From assembly GCA_000991415.1 (NCBI GenBank), contig LBRM01000011.1, positions 38,385 through 73,826 on the forward strand: DNA of 35,442 bases. The letters run 5' to 3'. The DNA comes from Candidatus Nomurabacteria bacterium GW2011_GWA1_36_15. Lineage in GTDB: Bacteria; Patescibacteriota; Minisyncoccia; Phycocordibacterales; UBA9973. The translations under genes and the position numbers were made by a program. This document shows, piece by piece, positions 23,524 through 31,774 of this stretch; the first letter of the stretch is position 1; the number at the start of each line of letters is the position of its first letter. The notes under the pieces were generated by a model. The model was not told where the DNA came from. It was given only the letters and a program-made list of their open reading frames with translations, and ran no database searches.

Positions 23524-24435
23524 ATGGCGTTATTTTTCACCCAAAACGAAATAGTAAAAAAAATTCCGACTGTTAAAATCGGTCTGGAAAAGAATATTCA
23601 GAAAATCTTCGAGAAAAATCTCGACGAAATATTGGATATTACATTTCTAGCAACTGAATACTCAACAAGCCTCGGTGGCAGAATGGATACCGTAGGAATT
23701 GATAACAACGGCTCTCCAGTGATTATTGAATATAAACTTTCTCAGAATGGCAGTGTGATCAATCAAGGATTATCTTATTTACTTTGGCTTCTAGATCATA
23801 AGGATGCTTTTGAGACGTTAGTACGAAAAATGAATATTAATATAGAAATTGATTGGGCATCGCCACGCGTAATCTGCGTTGCGGAGAGTTATAACAAATT
23901 CGATTTGGATACCGCCGATCTTTTGCCAATGAATATTGAACTGCTTCGCTACCGTCTTTATGAAAATAATATTCTGGTTGTAGAATCAGAAACACAGCGT
24001 AAAGTAAAAATTTCTACATCTGATATTTTTGGGAGAAACGAAAAACAAAAAAATGAGTTCAAAGAAAAAATACAACACACTTTAGACGACCATCTCAAAT
24101 CCACAAATAATAATATCAAGGAACTATTTGCAATACTAAAAGAAAATATCTCCGCTCTCGATGAGCTTATTATTGAAGAACCGAAATCAAAATATATAGC
24201 ATATAAACTTACTACCAACTTCTGTGATGTGGTGATACTAAAAGATTCACTCAAGATTTTTCTCAATATTCCAAGTGGTAATTTGAATGACCCCTCAGTC
24301 ATGGCTCGTGACCTTACTAAGCCCCAACCAATCGGTCATTGGGGCAATGGAGACTATGAGGTGAAATTAGAGAAAAAGGAGGATATAGAAAAAGTAATGG
24401 ATTTAATCAAACAGAGCTACATATACAACAAATAG
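23524..24435 (+). CDS. PD-(D/E)XK nuclease-like protein with C-terminal DUF5655-like domain
   Basis: A 303-residue protein. The N-terminal half carries a nuclease core: GGRMDTVGIDNNGSPVIIEYKLSQ with Asp55, Glu69 and Lys71, and a preceding conserved ILDITFLATEYSTS. It resembles NucS/DUF91-like and other housekeeping or defence nucleases that cut DNA. The C-terminal third (SKYIAYKLTTNFCDVVILKDSLKIFLNIP...DPSVMARDLTKPQPIGHWGNGDYEVKL) matches the DUF5655-type module often called a predicted transport protein. AGGA sits 7 nt before the ATG and can be hidden by the upstream RNA structure, so expression may be controlled by that leader. It lies alone between two terminators. Confidence 0.82.
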   Translation: MALFFTQNEIVKKIPTVKIGLEKNIQKIFEKNLDEILDITFLATEYSTSLGGRMDTVGIDNNGSPVIIEYKLSQNGSVINQGLSYLLWLLDHKDAFETLVRKMNINIEIDWASPRVICVAESYNKFDLDTADLLPMNIELLRYRLYENNILVVESETQRKVKISTSDIFGRNEKQKNEFKEKIQHTLDDHLKSTNNNIKELFAILKENISALDELIIEEPKSKYIAYKLTTNFCDVVILKDSLKIFLNIPSGNLNDPSVMARDLTKPQPIGHWGNGDYEVKLEKKEDIEKVMDLIKQSYIYNK

Positions 24436-24455
24436 CCTTTAAAAGGCTCGTTTTT
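24434..24455 (+). terminator. Intrinsic terminator of the nuclease gene
   Basis: AGCCTT-TAA-AAGGCT followed by CG and TTTTT. The stem starts at the stop codon of the gene. Confidence 0.75.
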
Positions 24456-24546
24456 GACTTGTTGGTAACTCTGCTACACATTATCTCAAGGTTAAGCTAG
24501 GATGCCACGAGGTCGAAGAAGTACATTTATCAATTAAAAAAATCAT

Positions 24547-25515
24547 ATGAAAAAATATCTCACAATTTTGTTTTTAATAGCGTTCACTGTTCCATCAGTG
24601 GCTCTTGCTTCTTGGTGGAATCCTTTTACTTGGAAAATTTTTCAGAGAAAAGAAGTTCCACAAGTGCAGGTAGAAATAGAAAAAACTCCTGAGGAAAAAA
24701 TTAACGAACTACAAAAACAACTTGATGATTTAAAAAAACAACAACCAGCTTCCACTTCTACCACAACAACTCAAGTAGAAAAAGAAACAAAAAAGACTGT
24801 GCCAGTGACTGATAACCCAGCAGTTGTTAAAACACAATCTGATATAAATACTTATTTAACAGGTGTTGCCGCAATTCACTGCGGTATCGATGATAACAGC
24901 TGGAATATTTGGAGTGGAAGTGGATCTTTATGGAAGATAGATAAAACATTTTATGTTTTAACCAACAAGCATGTAATAGGTAATCAAGTTAGTTGCTATA
25001 TAGATATAGGTCAGAGAGGTGATGAGAAAATCGGTGGAATTTATAAGCTAGATACTCAGAATGTCTTGTCCTGGAATACAAAAACAGATATTGCAGTTTT
25101 AAAAATTATGTATCCCAAATCTGGTTGGGGTGATTTATATTTTGCGACAACCCAAGATTTAAATTATTCAATTTCAACCATGAAACTTTGTGCCACTACT
25201 ATGCCTGTTGGCTCATCAGTGATGATAATTGGTTATCCAGCATTTGCTGTATCTAGCCCTATTCAAAAAACAGGTTTCAGAACTGTTACAGACGGAATAA
25301 TAAGTGCCCACGATACAAATACAACAGTGGATGGTCTTCCCTATGCAGATTATTATGTTTCAGCTAAAATGGATGGCGGTAATTCAGGAGGAATAGCTCT
25401 ATCTAAAGACAAAGACGGTCTATGCTTATTAGGTATTCCAACTTGGTTAAGTTTCGGAGATTACGAAACTCAAGGAATGGTACAGAATATTCACAACGTC
25501 ATGTTTATTGAGTAA
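24547..25515 (+). CDS. Exported trypsin-like serine protease
   Basis: A 322-residue protein. A signal peptide (about residues 1-21, ending ALAS) is followed by SWWNPFTW, a motif frequent at the mature N-terminus of parcubacterial exported proteins. A coiled-coil/linker (about 47-95: EKINELQKQLDDLKKQQ then Thr/Ser-rich) precedes the protease domain from about residue 98. The chymotrypsin-fold triad is complete: His142 in LTNKHVI, Asp181 in TDIAVLKI, Ser280 in DGGNSGGIAL. There is no PDZ domain, so it is DegP-like only in the catalytic domain. It would act outside the cytoplasmic membrane on proteins. It is the only clearly exported enzyme in the island and sits between the nuclease and the packaging genes; its role there is unknown. 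Confidence 0.9.
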   Translation: MKKYLTILFLIAFTVPSVALASWWNPFTWKIFQRKEVPQVQVEIEKTPEEKINELQKQLDDLKKQQPASTSTTTTQVEKETKKTVPVTDNPAVVKTQSDINTYLTGVAAIHCGIDDNSWNIWSGSGSLWKIDKTFYVLTNKHVIGNQVSCYIDIGQRGDEKIGGIYKLDTQNVLSWNTKTDIAVLKIMYPKSGWGDLYFATTQDLNYSISTMKLCATTMPVGSSVMIIGYPAFAVSSPIQKTGFRTVTDGIISAHDTNTTVDGLPYADYYVSAKMDGGNSGGIALSKDKDGLCLLGIPTWLSFGDYETQGMVQNIHNVMFIE

Positions 25516-25539
25516 ATTATCAGGTAAGTAATAGCTACT

Positions 25540-25605
25540 ATGGGATTTGGAATAATTATTTTAATAGCTTGCTGGATATTACTCAGGTCTTTTGGAGTGA
25601 TTTAA
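25540..25605 (+). CDS. Possible 21-residue hydrophobic peptide
   Basis: MGFGIIILIACWILLRSFGVI is a single short hydrophobic helix, ending 17 nt before the convergent terminase gene. It starts 24 nt after the protease gene. Small membrane peptides of this type can be toxins or regulators, but chance is equally possible in AT-rich DNA. No clear ribosome-binding site. Confidence 0.2.
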   Translation: MGFGIIILIACWILLRSFGVI

Positions 25606-25621
25606 ATCTGATTTTTAAAAT

Positions 25622-27025
25622 CTAATCTGAGGGAGGCCTAATATCAATGCCTTTCTCCGGATCATAATATCCTTCTTTCTTTATCCTTTCTATTTGTTCT
25701 CTACTACATCCCTTCAATACCTCTTCAAGAATCTCATCATCAGTTGGTTTCTTTGGTTTTTGACTAAAATTACATTGGCTCCCATATTCTTCGTCATCCG
25801 TTTCATCCCAAACTATATTTTCAGAAGCTCGCTTCCATTCCGCATAGTTAAAATTAGGGTTAATCCTAAAATGAATCGCTCTCCGCAACGCCTCATTAAA
25901 TTCTTCTATAAGTTCATCTTGTTCTTTCTGATACTCCTGATATTTCTCATATAATGGTTCTCCTTCTTCCGGTTCAACAAGTCTGAAATCTGGAGCACTA
26001 ATATTGTATTGTTTCATTTGGAATATCAGAGAAATCTGGGGTTTTGAAGATGCTAATTTCTTTCTGTATTGATTGCGTAATTTTGCAAGCTTAAAATGAA
26101 ACCATTTTAGAATTGTATCATTGTCGGTTTCACTTAATTTTAAGTTTTCAGGGATATCTAATTCAGAATAATGGTTTTCATCTTCTAATGATAAAAGATA
26201 TTCTTTAGCCCAAGCTTCCTCTGATAATTTAGAACGCATTTGGCTAATTGCTGAATCAGGAAATTTGCCAGTCCATAAATTTTTTCCATCGTCATCAAGA
26301 AGAGGATAGGCACGGAAGATTCCAGGAACTTTCTTTTTCGTGATATCCTCTCTTAACTTCATCATAAAGGAATTTTCTGAAAGAAGATTGCCGAGAATGA
26401 CAATTCTTGTATTAGTGCTTCCGGCGGGAATAATTTCACTCTCAAACCTAGCGTAAAAATCTTCACTTTCTTTTTGCTCGGAGACTGAGGATGTATCTTC
26501 CAAATCATCGCCGATAATAAGGTCGGGTCTGTGTATGCCGAATTTAAGGCCTCGAATGCTTTGTTCCCGGGTCATTGCTATAATTTTCGCTTCATGGTAT
26601 TCAAGTTCAAGAGATAATTGTTTCAAGTCATTATCATTTTCCGTAAATGGTCCAAAGTCTTCTCTAAGAAGCTCATTTTTTTCAAGCTCGGCTCTGATGT
26701 TCAAGAAATGATTTTTAGCTTGTTCTTGAGTCTTGCTTATTACAACCACAAACTTCTTACCCGGCTTTCCAAGAATAGACCATAAGGCATTTACAAGATT
26801 AAGAATGGTTGATTTGCCGGATTCTCTGAATGCCATGATGGCTACGAAATTGTATTTATTTTGCTGAAGCAGATAAAACATTTCGAGATGAAATGGAGCA
26901 ATTGAATCAGTAAAATGATGCGGGAGATACAATAGAGCAAACCAAAAAGGATGTTCAAAGGCTAGACGTTGCCTTAACCTTGGATTCTCTCGTATTTTAT
27001 CTATAAACTCTTTACTTATTGTCAT
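25622..27025 (-). CDS. Phage-type terminase large subunit, ATPase part, unusual C-terminus
   Basis: A 467-residue protein. Walker A is FRESGKST (residues 66-73), preceded by the adenine-binding region and followed by VVVISKTQEQAKN. Walker B is DLIIGDDLED (168-177). A coupling motif ILGNLLSENSF follows near 205. This is the DNA-packaging motor ATPase of tailed phages, found also in gene-transfer agents and satellites. In the last 190 residues I do not see the RNase H-like nuclease aspartates expected in a complete large terminase; the region is instead charged and helical (YEKYQEYQKEQDELIEEFNEALRR). The ATG at 27025 is the natural start; a TTG at 27040 is less likely. It overlaps the HTH gene upstream by 14 bp. 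Confidence 0.85.
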   Translation of the reverse strand: MTISKEFIDKIRENPRLRQRLAFEHPFWFALLYLPHHFTDSIAPFHLEMFYLLQQNKYNFVAIMAFRESGKSTILNLVNALWSILGKPGKKFVVVISKTQEQAKNHFLNIRAELEKNELLREDFGPFTENDNDLKQLSLELEYHEAKIIAMTREQSIRGLKFGIHRPDLIIGDDLEDTSSVSEQKESEDFYARFESEIIPAGSTNTRIVILGNLLSENSFMMKLREDITKKKVPGIFRAYPLLDDDGKNLWTGKFPDSAISQMRSKLSEEAWAKEYLLSLEDENHYSELDIPENLKLSETDNDTILKWFHFKLAKLRNQYRKKLASSKPQISLIFQMKQYNISAPDFRLVEPEEGEPLYEKYQEYQKEQDELIEEFNEALRRAIHFRINPNFNYAEWKRASENIVWDETDDEEYGSQCNFSQKPKKPTDDEILEEVLKGCSREQIERIKKEGYYDPEKGIDIRPPSD

Positions 27026-27440
27026 TTGATTCTTCTTCAATTATTCCACCTGATGCTAATTTAAGCGCTTCAAGTAAGATTGAATTTTCTTCCGGAGTCA
27101 GATCTTCCCTTTGGGTCACTGGACTATATGATCGGACTTTTGAGCCATAGCGTGGATGATGATGCTTCAACCAAATTACCATAGCTTGGAGTTTCTTTTC
27201 TTTAATCAGAGTTACGATCTGTGATTCGCTCATATCATTTATGAACTCAAAACCTTGAGCCATAGCATCTTCACTTTGCCGTAAGAAATTCTTGTCTTCC
27301 TTTCGCCAGCGGTAGTAGGTGGCTCGACTTACACCTGCTCGCTTGCAAGCTATCTGAACAATAGGCATTTCTTTCAGAGCTTCCACTAAAAAATGCTTAT
27401 CTTTCTCTTGTCTTTCTTCCACTGTTTTATTCTCGTCCAT
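27012..27440 (-). CDS. Terminase small-subunit-like helix-turn-helix protein
   Basis: A 142-residue protein with an HTH in the N-terminal half: FLVEALKEMPIVQIACKRAGVSRATYYRWRKEDKNF, like the phBC6A51-type small terminase subunits and other phage HTH proteins. The central helical region (EFINDMSESQIVTLIKEKKLQAMVIWLKHHHPRYG) is typical of that family, in which the small subunit recognises the packaging site and recruits the large one. It overlaps the large subunit gene by 14 bp at its end and the methyltransferase gene by 14 bp at its start, so the three genes form a tightly coupled operon. Confidence 0.82.
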   Translation of the reverse strand: MDENKTVEERQEKDKHFLVEALKEMPIVQIACKRAGVSRATYYRWRKEDKNFLRQSEDAMAQGFEFINDMSESQIVTLIKEKKLQAMVIWLKHHHPRYGSKVRSYSPVTQREDLTPEENSILLEALKLASGGIIEEESNDNK

Positions 27441-28773
27441 AAATTTTCTTTGGAGTTAGTCCTGTTAACCTCGACCAGCGATTCAGTATGACTTCAGAAT
27501 ACACGGCAGATTTCTCCATCAAGAAACATCTGCGTTGCATTTTCACTGCACTGATCAAAGTTGATCCGCTACCTCCAAAGGGCTCTATAATCAGATCTCC
27601 TCTTTTAGTTAGAATTTTTATGTAAGGAATTAGAATTTCAATAGGTTTTGTGCCGAAAATTATTCCTTGACCAGATGATTTCTCGTCAGCCGCGATATGG
27701 TCAATGTGGTCGGTTGGGCAGTATTTTTTACCTTTACCGTAACTTTCCCAGTGTGGTTTACCGGATGTCGCGAACAGAGCAGTCTCGTATTCATTCTGCA
27801 ACAATTCATCAGATTCAGAATCAGTATTTAACTCAACTTTTCCTGAAGTTCCTAACATCGCAAAATCATATTTATTGAAAAACTTATATTTCGCGCTAAA
27901 CCCCTGAACACGGTTTGGAATATGCCAGATAATCGTATTGCGATACTTCCAATGTTTTTCGAGCTCATCCCAAATGGTGCGAAGATTTTTTGGATTCTCA
28001 TAAACAATTATCGAGAAGTCGGGTTTTTGAATCTTTGCAATATTATTCATCCAAAGTTCGGTAAAGTTTTCTGGTAAAGTTTCAGTTCCAAGGTATACTC
28101 GATCACGCTTCAGACCAAATCCTTTTGTTACTTTTCCGTTTCTTTTTTTCTTGCCTTTTAGATAATCCAATAAATATGGCGGATCACAAAAGCACATGTC
28201 CGCCTTTCCCCCATCCATAAGTTTCAGTATATCCGCTTCAACAGTAGAATCACCACACATCAACTTTGAGCCATTGAGGTCATATATATCGCCCTTTTTA
28301 ACCTTAATGTCTTTAATGTTTAACTTTGCTAATTCTTTTTGAAGATCAAACTCTTCAGGATTGTCTTCAATCTCGAAAATGTTATCTAGTTCTTCGCTAG
28401 AGAAACCTACATTCGATAGGAAAGTTTCGTCAAAGGTTGCCAGTAAATCCCAGTCAAACTCGCCGGTGTTCTTATTTAGTCGGATATTTAATTCCCGCTC
28501 TTTCTCAATCTCGGGAATGTTAATATATACCACCGGTATGGTTTTTATTCCAAGACTTTTAAGAACAGACAATCTGAAGTGTCCTCCGATGACAATATTC
28601 TTTCTGTTTTTTGCGGAATTTAATAACAACGGGTCTACAATTCCAAATTTTCTAATACTCTCTTTTAATTGTTCTTCCGCTTCCTTACTCCACTTTCGCG
28701 GATTGTAATCCGCACCTTTTAGAAGATCGATTGATACATGCTCAATCTTTATATTCGAGTTGTGTGTTTTCAT
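27427..28773 (-). CDS. ParB-like domain fused to a DNA methyltransferase
   Basis: A 448-residue protein. The N-terminal ParB/sulfiredoxin-like domain (about 10-100) has ADYNPRKWSKEAEEQLKESIRKFGIVDPLL and the GGHFR phosphate/nucleotide motif (63-67). The C-terminal DNA methyltransferase has DPPY at 197-200 (motif IV) and EPFGGSGSTLISA near residue 395-407 (motif I, placed after motif IV, a beta-class order). Such fusions are common in phages and mobile elements and methylate adenine N6 or cytosine N4, protecting DNA or marking the packaging/replication site. It is the first gene of the operon leading into the terminase pair, which ties DNA modification to packaging. No cognate endonuclease is adjacent. 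Confidence 0.92.
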   Translation of the reverse strand: MKTHNSNIKIEHVSIDLLKGADYNPRKWSKEAEEQLKESIRKFGIVDPLLLNSAKNRKNIVIGGHFRLSVLKSLGIKTIPVVYINIPEIEKERELNIRLNKNTGEFDWDLLATFDETFLSNVGFSSEELDNIFEIEDNPEEFDLQKELAKLNIKDIKVKKGDIYDLNGSKLMCGDSTVEADILKLMDGGKADMCFCDPPYLLDYLKGKKKRNGKVTKGFGLKRDRVYLGTETLPENFTELWMNNIAKIQKPDFSIIVYENPKNLRTIWDELEKHWKYRNTIIWHIPNRVQGFSAKYKFFNKYDFAMLGTSGKVELNTDSESDELLQNEYETALFATSGKPHWESYGKGKKYCPTDHIDHIAADEKSSGQGIIFGTKPIEILIPYIKILTKRGDLIIEPFGGSGSTLISAVKMQRRCFLMEKSAVYSEVILNRWSRLTGLTPKKIYGRE

Positions 28774-29005
28774 AATGCTTTTTAGTTAAATTACTAATGA
28801 GCATCTATGAAGCTATTTTGAGAGTTCGACCTTACTATTCAAAAAGCAGTTCATTGTTTGAACCGCTTTCGGCGGAGGATCGATGCGTTCCTTTACTTGA
28901 AGGAGTCTCTGTCTTTTCCTATGTGATTTCTCACATATACCCTTTAAGCTATATTAAGGAAATTATATACCTGTCTTTTTGATTTGCAAGCAAAAGTGGA
29001 TAACA

Positions 29006-29644
29006 TTAATTTTTACTTTTTGCTCTTTTTAATAATTTCTCTTGCTCTGCTCTGAATTTTTGCTTATCCTCCTTTATTTGCTTTTTAAAAACCTTATCCC
29101 TATTTCGGTGATATGACTTCAGTGCCGAGGAGCGTCTTTCAGGATCCACAAGATCAGGATTTTCTTTCTTGAGTAATATGTATTCATGGGGCTGTCCGTT
29201 ATCATTAGTTATAATTCTTGCCTTAAGCACACCCTGTCTGATTAATTTTCTGGCTGTTTGCGGATGGATGTTGAAATAACTTTTTAACTGCCAGATCATA
29301 TAAAAACTATCACTGTTTTTACAGACGAATGCAGGAATTACCTTTTCTTTAACAGCTCTACGGCAAGGAAAACATTTCTGCCCATATTTATCATACCAGC
29401 CAGTTGTTTCATTTATATAGGTATGGCAAACAATACAGTTATATGTTCCATCAACTGGAAATCCATCGAGCTCTGTTTTTAAACGACGTTGCTTTTGTTT
29501 ATCCTTTCGATCAGATTCCCATAATATTTTAAAAAGATTAACCAATCTCTGCCCACTCTCGTACGCATCTTGATAACTTATTTCTTTACCAAACTTTTTC
29601 TTATAAATCTCTTGAAACTCTTTCACTGCTTCATCTGATAACAT
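29006..29644 (-). CDS. Zinc-finger and HTH-type protein at the island edge
   Basis: A 212-residue protein from the ATG at 29644 (MLSDEAVKEFQEIYKKKFGKEIS). The frame extends to an ATG at 29707, whose extra residues look non-conserved. It has an N-terminal helical segment, a zinc-finger with CIVC and CFPC (about residues 70-96), then a helix-turn-helix-like part (YMIWQLKSYFNIHPQTARKLIRQGVLKARIITND) that resembles a DNA-binding winged helix, and a very basic C-terminal tail (SYHRNRDKVFKKQIKEDKQKFRAEQEKLLKRAKSK). It probably binds nucleic acid; regulator or replication-related roles are both possible. The long upstream region holds three copies of an ATGRGACAC repeat. The 232-bp gap between this gene and the methyltransferase gene shows no convincing gene. 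Confidence 0.7.
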   Translation of the reverse strand: MLSDEAVKEFQEIYKKKFGKEISYQDAYESGQRLVNLFKILWESDRKDKQKQRRLKTELDGFPVDGTYNCIVCHTYINETTGWYDKYGQKCFPCRRAVKEKVIPAFVCKNSDSFYMIWQLKSYFNIHPQTARKLIRQGVLKARIITNDNGQPHEYILLKKENPDLVDPERRSSALKSYHRNRDKVFKKQIKEDKQKFRAEQEKLLKRAKSKN

Positions 29645-29668
29645 AAATATTATTGTTAATAAATTGAT

Positions 29669-29759
29669 AAAATGGGACACCGACAATGTCTTCTTATAGT
29701 GTCTCATCTGTCACACTTCTTTACAAAATAAGGGTTATTGGGAAGCAAAATGAGACACC
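29669..29759. repeat. Three copies of ATGRGACAC(C) upstream of the island-edge gene
   Basis: AAAATGGGACACC (29669-29681) and AAAATGAGACACC (29747-29759) are direct repeats with one mismatch. GTGTCTCAT (29699-29707) is an inverted copy between them. In addition AAAATGGG and CCCATTTT (29758-29765) form an inverted pair. The spacing suits operator or iteron sites for a DNA-binding protein such as the neighbouring gene product. Confidence 0.55.
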
Positions 29760-29806
29760 CATTTTGCTTAAGATATCTAGATTACTCTTTTTTGCTTTTT
29801 TAGACC

Positions 29807-29818
29807 CCGACCGAGAGG
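29807..29818 (+). repeat. Right 12-bp direct repeat of the proposed island
   Basis: CCGACCGAGAGG, identical to 14966-14977. It lies downstream of the last accessory gene and 102 bp before the DedA gene of the backbone. Confidence 0.4.
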
Positions 29819-29890
29819 GCTAATCGTGATATACTGAAATTGCCTAAAGAACCCTTACAACGTCTCACCTTACAATTTCCGAGACCATGA

Positions 29891-29903
29891 GGGGGCACCA
29901 AAT
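29891..29903 (+). other. tRNA-3'-end-like remnant
   Basis: GGGGGCACCAAAT; 12 of these bases (GGGGCACCAAAT) match exactly the 3' end and flank of tRNA-Arg(UCU) at 8080-8091, including the CCA. No T-arm or anticodon arm can be folded upstream, so if it derives from a tRNA only the tip remains. It could be the backbone side of an integration site. Confidence 0.3.
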
Positions 29904-29904
29904 A

Positions 29905-29913
29905 TGCTAAAAT
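29905..29913 (+). promoter_or_regulatory. Extended -10 promoter (TGC-TAAAAT) of the lipid cluster
   Basis: TGCTAAAAT ends 6 nt before the DedA ATG at 29920, so the message would be nearly or fully leaderless. It overlaps the end of the tRNA-like remnant region. Confidence 0.5.
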
Positions 29914-29919
29914 AAAACG

Positions 29920-30525
29920 ATGCTAGCTTTAACATTTACTGATCTCGTTTCTTGGATTATAGCTCATGGCTATTTTATTTTTTTCTTTACTGCTTTAGTT
30001 GAAGGTCCTTTGGTAACTACCGCGGCTGGTGTGGCAGCAGCTCTTGGATATTATAATATTATAATAATCGTTTTAATAGCAATTGCCGGAGATTTAACCG
30101 CCGATGTTATTTATTATTTTATAGGTTATCATAGTAGAATTTTAGTGATAGAACATTACGGGCATCGTTTTGGAATTACCAGAGAACGTATTGAAAAAAT
30201 TGAAAAAATGATACATACAAATTTCAGGAAAACCATGTTAGTGATTAAATTATCTCCAATAATTCCAATTCCAGGGCTCATCGCAATTGGAGCATCTCGT
30301 GTCCCACTACAAAAATTTATAGAGATATCACTTTTAATTACTATGCCAAGATCACTTTTGTTTGCATTTCTTGGTTTTTACTCTGGAAAAGCATATGCAT
30401 ACCTAGGTAATACTATTACTAACGGCTCATATATTATGGGAGGTCTAATTTTAGTCATAGTCGTTATTTATCTTATTTATCAAAAAATAACCTCAAATAT
30501 TGCAAGAGAGGCTAATATTGAATAA
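29920..30525 (+). CDS. DedA-family membrane protein (SNARE-associated/VTT domain)
   Basis: A 201-residue integral membrane protein. The VTT domain is recognisable from ALVEGPLVTTAAGVAAALGYYN, the GDLTADVIYYFIGYHS segment, and the re-entrant IPIPGLIAIGASRVPLQKF (with the usual Pro/Gly turn), ending with two C-terminal membrane helices. DedA proteins flip or scramble lipids such as undecaprenyl phosphate or phosphatidylethanolamine and maintain proton-motive force. It is followed after 6 nt by a glycosyltransferase gene, so it probably supplies or recycles the lipid carrier or acceptor for that enzyme (inference). Confidence 0.9.
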   Translation: MLALTFTDLVSWIIAHGYFIFFFTALVEGPLVTTAAGVAAALGYYNIIIIVLIAIAGDLTADVIYYFIGYHSRILVIEHYGHRFGITRERIEKIEKMIHTNFRKTMLVIKLSPIIPIPGLIAIGASRVPLQKFIEISLLITMPRSLLFAFLGFYSGKAYAYLGNTITNGSYIMGGLILVIVVIYLIYQKITSNIAREANIE

Positions 30526-30531
30526 AGCATA

Positions 30532-31713
30532 ATGAAAATACTTCTTGCAACTCATACTTATTATCCAAGTGTCAATGGTGCAGCTTATTTTACTTATCGA
30601 CTTGCTAACGCACTTGTAAAAAAAGGGCATAGCGTTTCTGTTATATGCCCATCAATGTTATTCAAAAATACAATATCAAACGAAAACGGAGTTATGGTAT
30701 ATGGAATTAAATCTGTTTATATCCCAATTCATCAAAAACTTAGAGTGTCATCAATTACCCTTTCTAAAAAAACCATGGAAAAAATAATTAAAAAAATTTC
30801 TCCTAATATTGTTCATATTCAAAACTCTTTTATGATTAGTAAAGGGGTAGCAAAAATAGCAAAGAAGTCTGGAATTCCAATTATAGGAACGAATCATTTT
30901 ATGGCAGAAAATCTGGTACAGTATTTTCATATGCCAAAAATTATTGAATCTTGGTTAAATAAACTCAGCTGGAAACAGTGTATAAAAGTTTTTGAACAAG
31001 TCAATCTTGTAACTACACCAACAAAAACTGCAGCAGAATTATTAAAGAAGGAAGGTTTTAGTAAAGATGTTATAGCAGTTTCTAATGGTATTGATTTAAA
31101 CAGATTTAAACCAACTAATGATGGATCATATCTTAAACAAAAATATGCTATACCAACAGACAGACCAGTATTGTTATATGCCGGAAGATTAGATAAAGAA
31201 AAAAAGGTTGAAGTAATTTTACAAGCATTATCTTTTATTTTGAGTGTCACCAATGTTCATTTGGTTTTAGCGGGTGTAGGTAACAAAAAACAAATACTTA
31301 GAAAACTAGCAGAAAAACTTAACATACAGCAGGCAGTAACCTTTACAGGATTTGTGTCAGAAAAAGATTGGCAGAATATTTATAGAATTGCTGATATATT
31401 TGTGATTGCTAGTATAGCAGAATTACAAAGTATTGTGACTATGGAAGCAATGGCATCTGGTCTACCAGTTGTTGCTACAAATGTAATGGCTTTACCCGAA
31501 CTAGTGCATGATGGAGGGAATGGTTATCTTTTTTCAGATGGAGACAGTGAAACTCTTGCTAAAGAGGTGTTAAAAATACTATCGAATAAAAATCTACAAA
31601 CACAAATGTCAAAAAAAAGTTTAGAAATTATTCAAGTACATGACATAAATAAGACAGTTGATAAGTATGAATCACTCTATAAAGAAGTTATAATCAATAG
31701 ATATAAATCTTAA
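30532..31713 (+). CDS. GT4-family glycosyltransferase
   Basis: A 393-residue GT-B fold enzyme. The N-terminal acceptor domain begins MKILLATHTYYPSVNGAAYFTYRLANAL, with the Gly-rich loop. The C-terminal domain has PVLLYAGRLDKEKKVEVILQAL and the EX7E motif (Glu297 and Glu305 in AELQSIVTMEAMASGLPVVAT) that binds the nucleotide-sugar donor. The arrangement resembles the diacylglycerol/phosphatidylinositol-type transferases of GT4 (retaining). No membrane helix; probably peripheral at the inner face. Context between DedA and a PAP2-like protein suggests glycolipid synthesis. The ATG is 6 nt after the DedA stop, so the genes are co-transcribed. Confidence 0.93.
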   Translation: MKILLATHTYYPSVNGAAYFTYRLANALVKKGHSVSVICPSMLFKNTISNENGVMVYGIKSVYIPIHQKLRVSSITLSKKTMEKIIKKISPNIVHIQNSFMISKGVAKIAKKSGIPIIGTNHFMAENLVQYFHMPKIIESWLNKLSWKQCIKVFEQVNLVTTPTKTAAELLKKEGFSKDVIAVSNGIDLNRFKPTNDGSYLKQKYAIPTDRPVLLYAGRLDKEKKVEVILQALSFILSVTNVHLVLAGVGNKKQILRKLAEKLNIQQAVTFTGFVSEKDWQNIYRIADIFVIASIAELQSIVTMEAMASGLPVVATNVMALPELVHDGGNGYLFSDGDSETLAKEVLKILSNKNLQTQMSKKSLEIIQVHDINKTVDKYESLYKEVIINRYKS

Positions 31714-31774
31714 ACAATGCACCAAAAGTGTTTTTATGTCGTATATTATAGAATATAACTAATTTCAATTTTTT

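Noticed and set aside
28797-28982. 61-codon plus-strand frame in the gap between the methyltransferase and zinc-finger genes
   Set aside because: No ribosome-binding site or domain, and the sequence looks random; the gap more likely holds the promoter of the methyltransferase operon.
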